A stretch of 64,000 bases of DNA from Myxococcota bacterium (GTDB lineage: Bacteria > Myxococcota_A > UBA9160 > UBA4427): assembly GCA_041389495.1 (NCBI GenBank), contig JAWKRT010000001.1:1240001-1304000 (forward strand). The letters run 5' to 3'. The notes beneath the pieces were generated by a model. The model had not been told where the DNA came from. It worked only from the letters and a program-made list of their open reading frames with translations, and searched no databases. Numbering within the stretch: the stretch's first letter is position 1; each line of letters opens with the position of its first letter. The position numbers and the translations under genes were made by a program. Below are positions 62,862-64,000 of this stretch, piece by piece.

Positions 62862-62998
62862 GGCTCCCTCCTCATGGAACGCTCATCCCGCGCGCCGGTG
62901 CGCCGCGCGAAGCGACGGAATGCCGACGCCGCGCGCGCGCGGGGAGTGCGGAGGGCGCGCAAGGTACGGAGCGGGTGCGCGGCGGGCAACCGGAACGC

Positions 62999-63027
62999 TT
63001 GCTCGCGCATAACCCGACTGGTAGGCT
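62999..63027 (+). promoter_or_regulatory. Possible promoter of mreB
   Basis: TTGCTC, 17 bases, TAGGCT in the 296-base divergent gap, 130 bases before the mreB GTG. Spacing is ideal; both boxes are only partial matches. The rest of this gap holds no other site I can identify. Confidence 0.35.
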
Positions 63028-63157
63028 CTCGCGCGTCGCAGAGGGCGTCAAACGCGTCGGGAATTCGCGGACTTACCCGCTTTCCGGCGAGCGCCCGGCG
63101 GAGTCGCCCGGCGGCTTGCGGAGCCGCGCGACACCACGCCTCGGAGGGGGGGCGAAC

Positions 63158-64000
<843 letters not shown>

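Overview
The window is a very GC-rich stretch (clearly above 70 % by eye) of a Gram-negative-type chromosome. The evidence for that cell type is lipoprotein signals, a LpoA-like periplasmic protein, two outer-membrane beta-barrel domains, a PEP-CTERM protein, a RegB/RegA pair and the hrcA-grpE-dnaK-dnaJ order. GTG starts and 4-base stop/start overlaps are common. The gene content fits a GC-rich lineage of the former Deltaproteobacteria (Myxococcota or Binatota-like), but that placement is inference. I see no insertion sequence, prophage, CRISPR array or rRNA. There is one tRNA (Phe). The last gene, mreB, runs off the right edge.

Layout. 1-9.6 kb is an accessory catabolic and oxidoreductase block: cytochrome P450, SnoaL-like protein, arylsulfotransferase-like lipoprotein, a lipocalin-like protein, an APH-fold kinase, a deazaflavin-type nitroreductase, a 3-keto-glycoside pair (Gfo/Idh/MocA plus DUF1080) and a luciferase-like flavin monooxygenase. 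9.6-17 kb holds a trypsin-like protease, a DUF385-like membrane protein, tRNA-Phe, a cyclophilin, gamma-glutamyltransferase and an M16 peptidase. 17-29 kb is the protein-quality-control block: hemW, hrcA, grpE, dnaK, dnaJ, a LpoA-like lipoprotein, lon and thiL. 29.3-33.7 kb is a compact chemosensory operon (MCP, CheW, CheY, CheA, CheC). In it cheA is split across two frames at an A7 run that looks like a -1 frameshift site. 33.8-36.7 kb carries larB, larC and an esterase. 36.7-42.5 kb has a PilZ/pseudo-receiver protein, a secreted protein behind a sigma-54-type promoter, and a metallopeptidase/VWA-MoxR-hypothetical operon.

42.6-53.7 kb is the most unusual part. It contains a di-heme peroxidase-family protein, a PEP-CTERM protein, and a tandem pair of paralogous secreted proteins. 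These are followed by a tightly overlapping operon TlpA-DUF4266-DUF3570-ApbE that faces a RegBA redox two-component system. The DUF3570 protein is twice the usual size, appears to fuse two beta-barrel domains, and carries an Asp-Thr-Trp-Ser-Gly-Ala-Thr motif matching the ApbE flavinylation consensus. A flavinylated outer-membrane redox module is the leading hypothesis. 53.9-64 kb returns to housekeeping: groES-groEL with a CIRCE operator, lexA, folE, a metallo-beta-lactamase-fold hydrolase, an HpnN-like RND exporter, a PpiD/SurA-like isomerase and mreB.

Together, HrcA (18.4 kb) and the CIRCE site (56.0 kb) form one heat-shock circuit across the window. At least five secreted proteins end in a hydrophobic helix plus an arginine cluster, which suggests a C-terminal sorting system encoded elsewhere.
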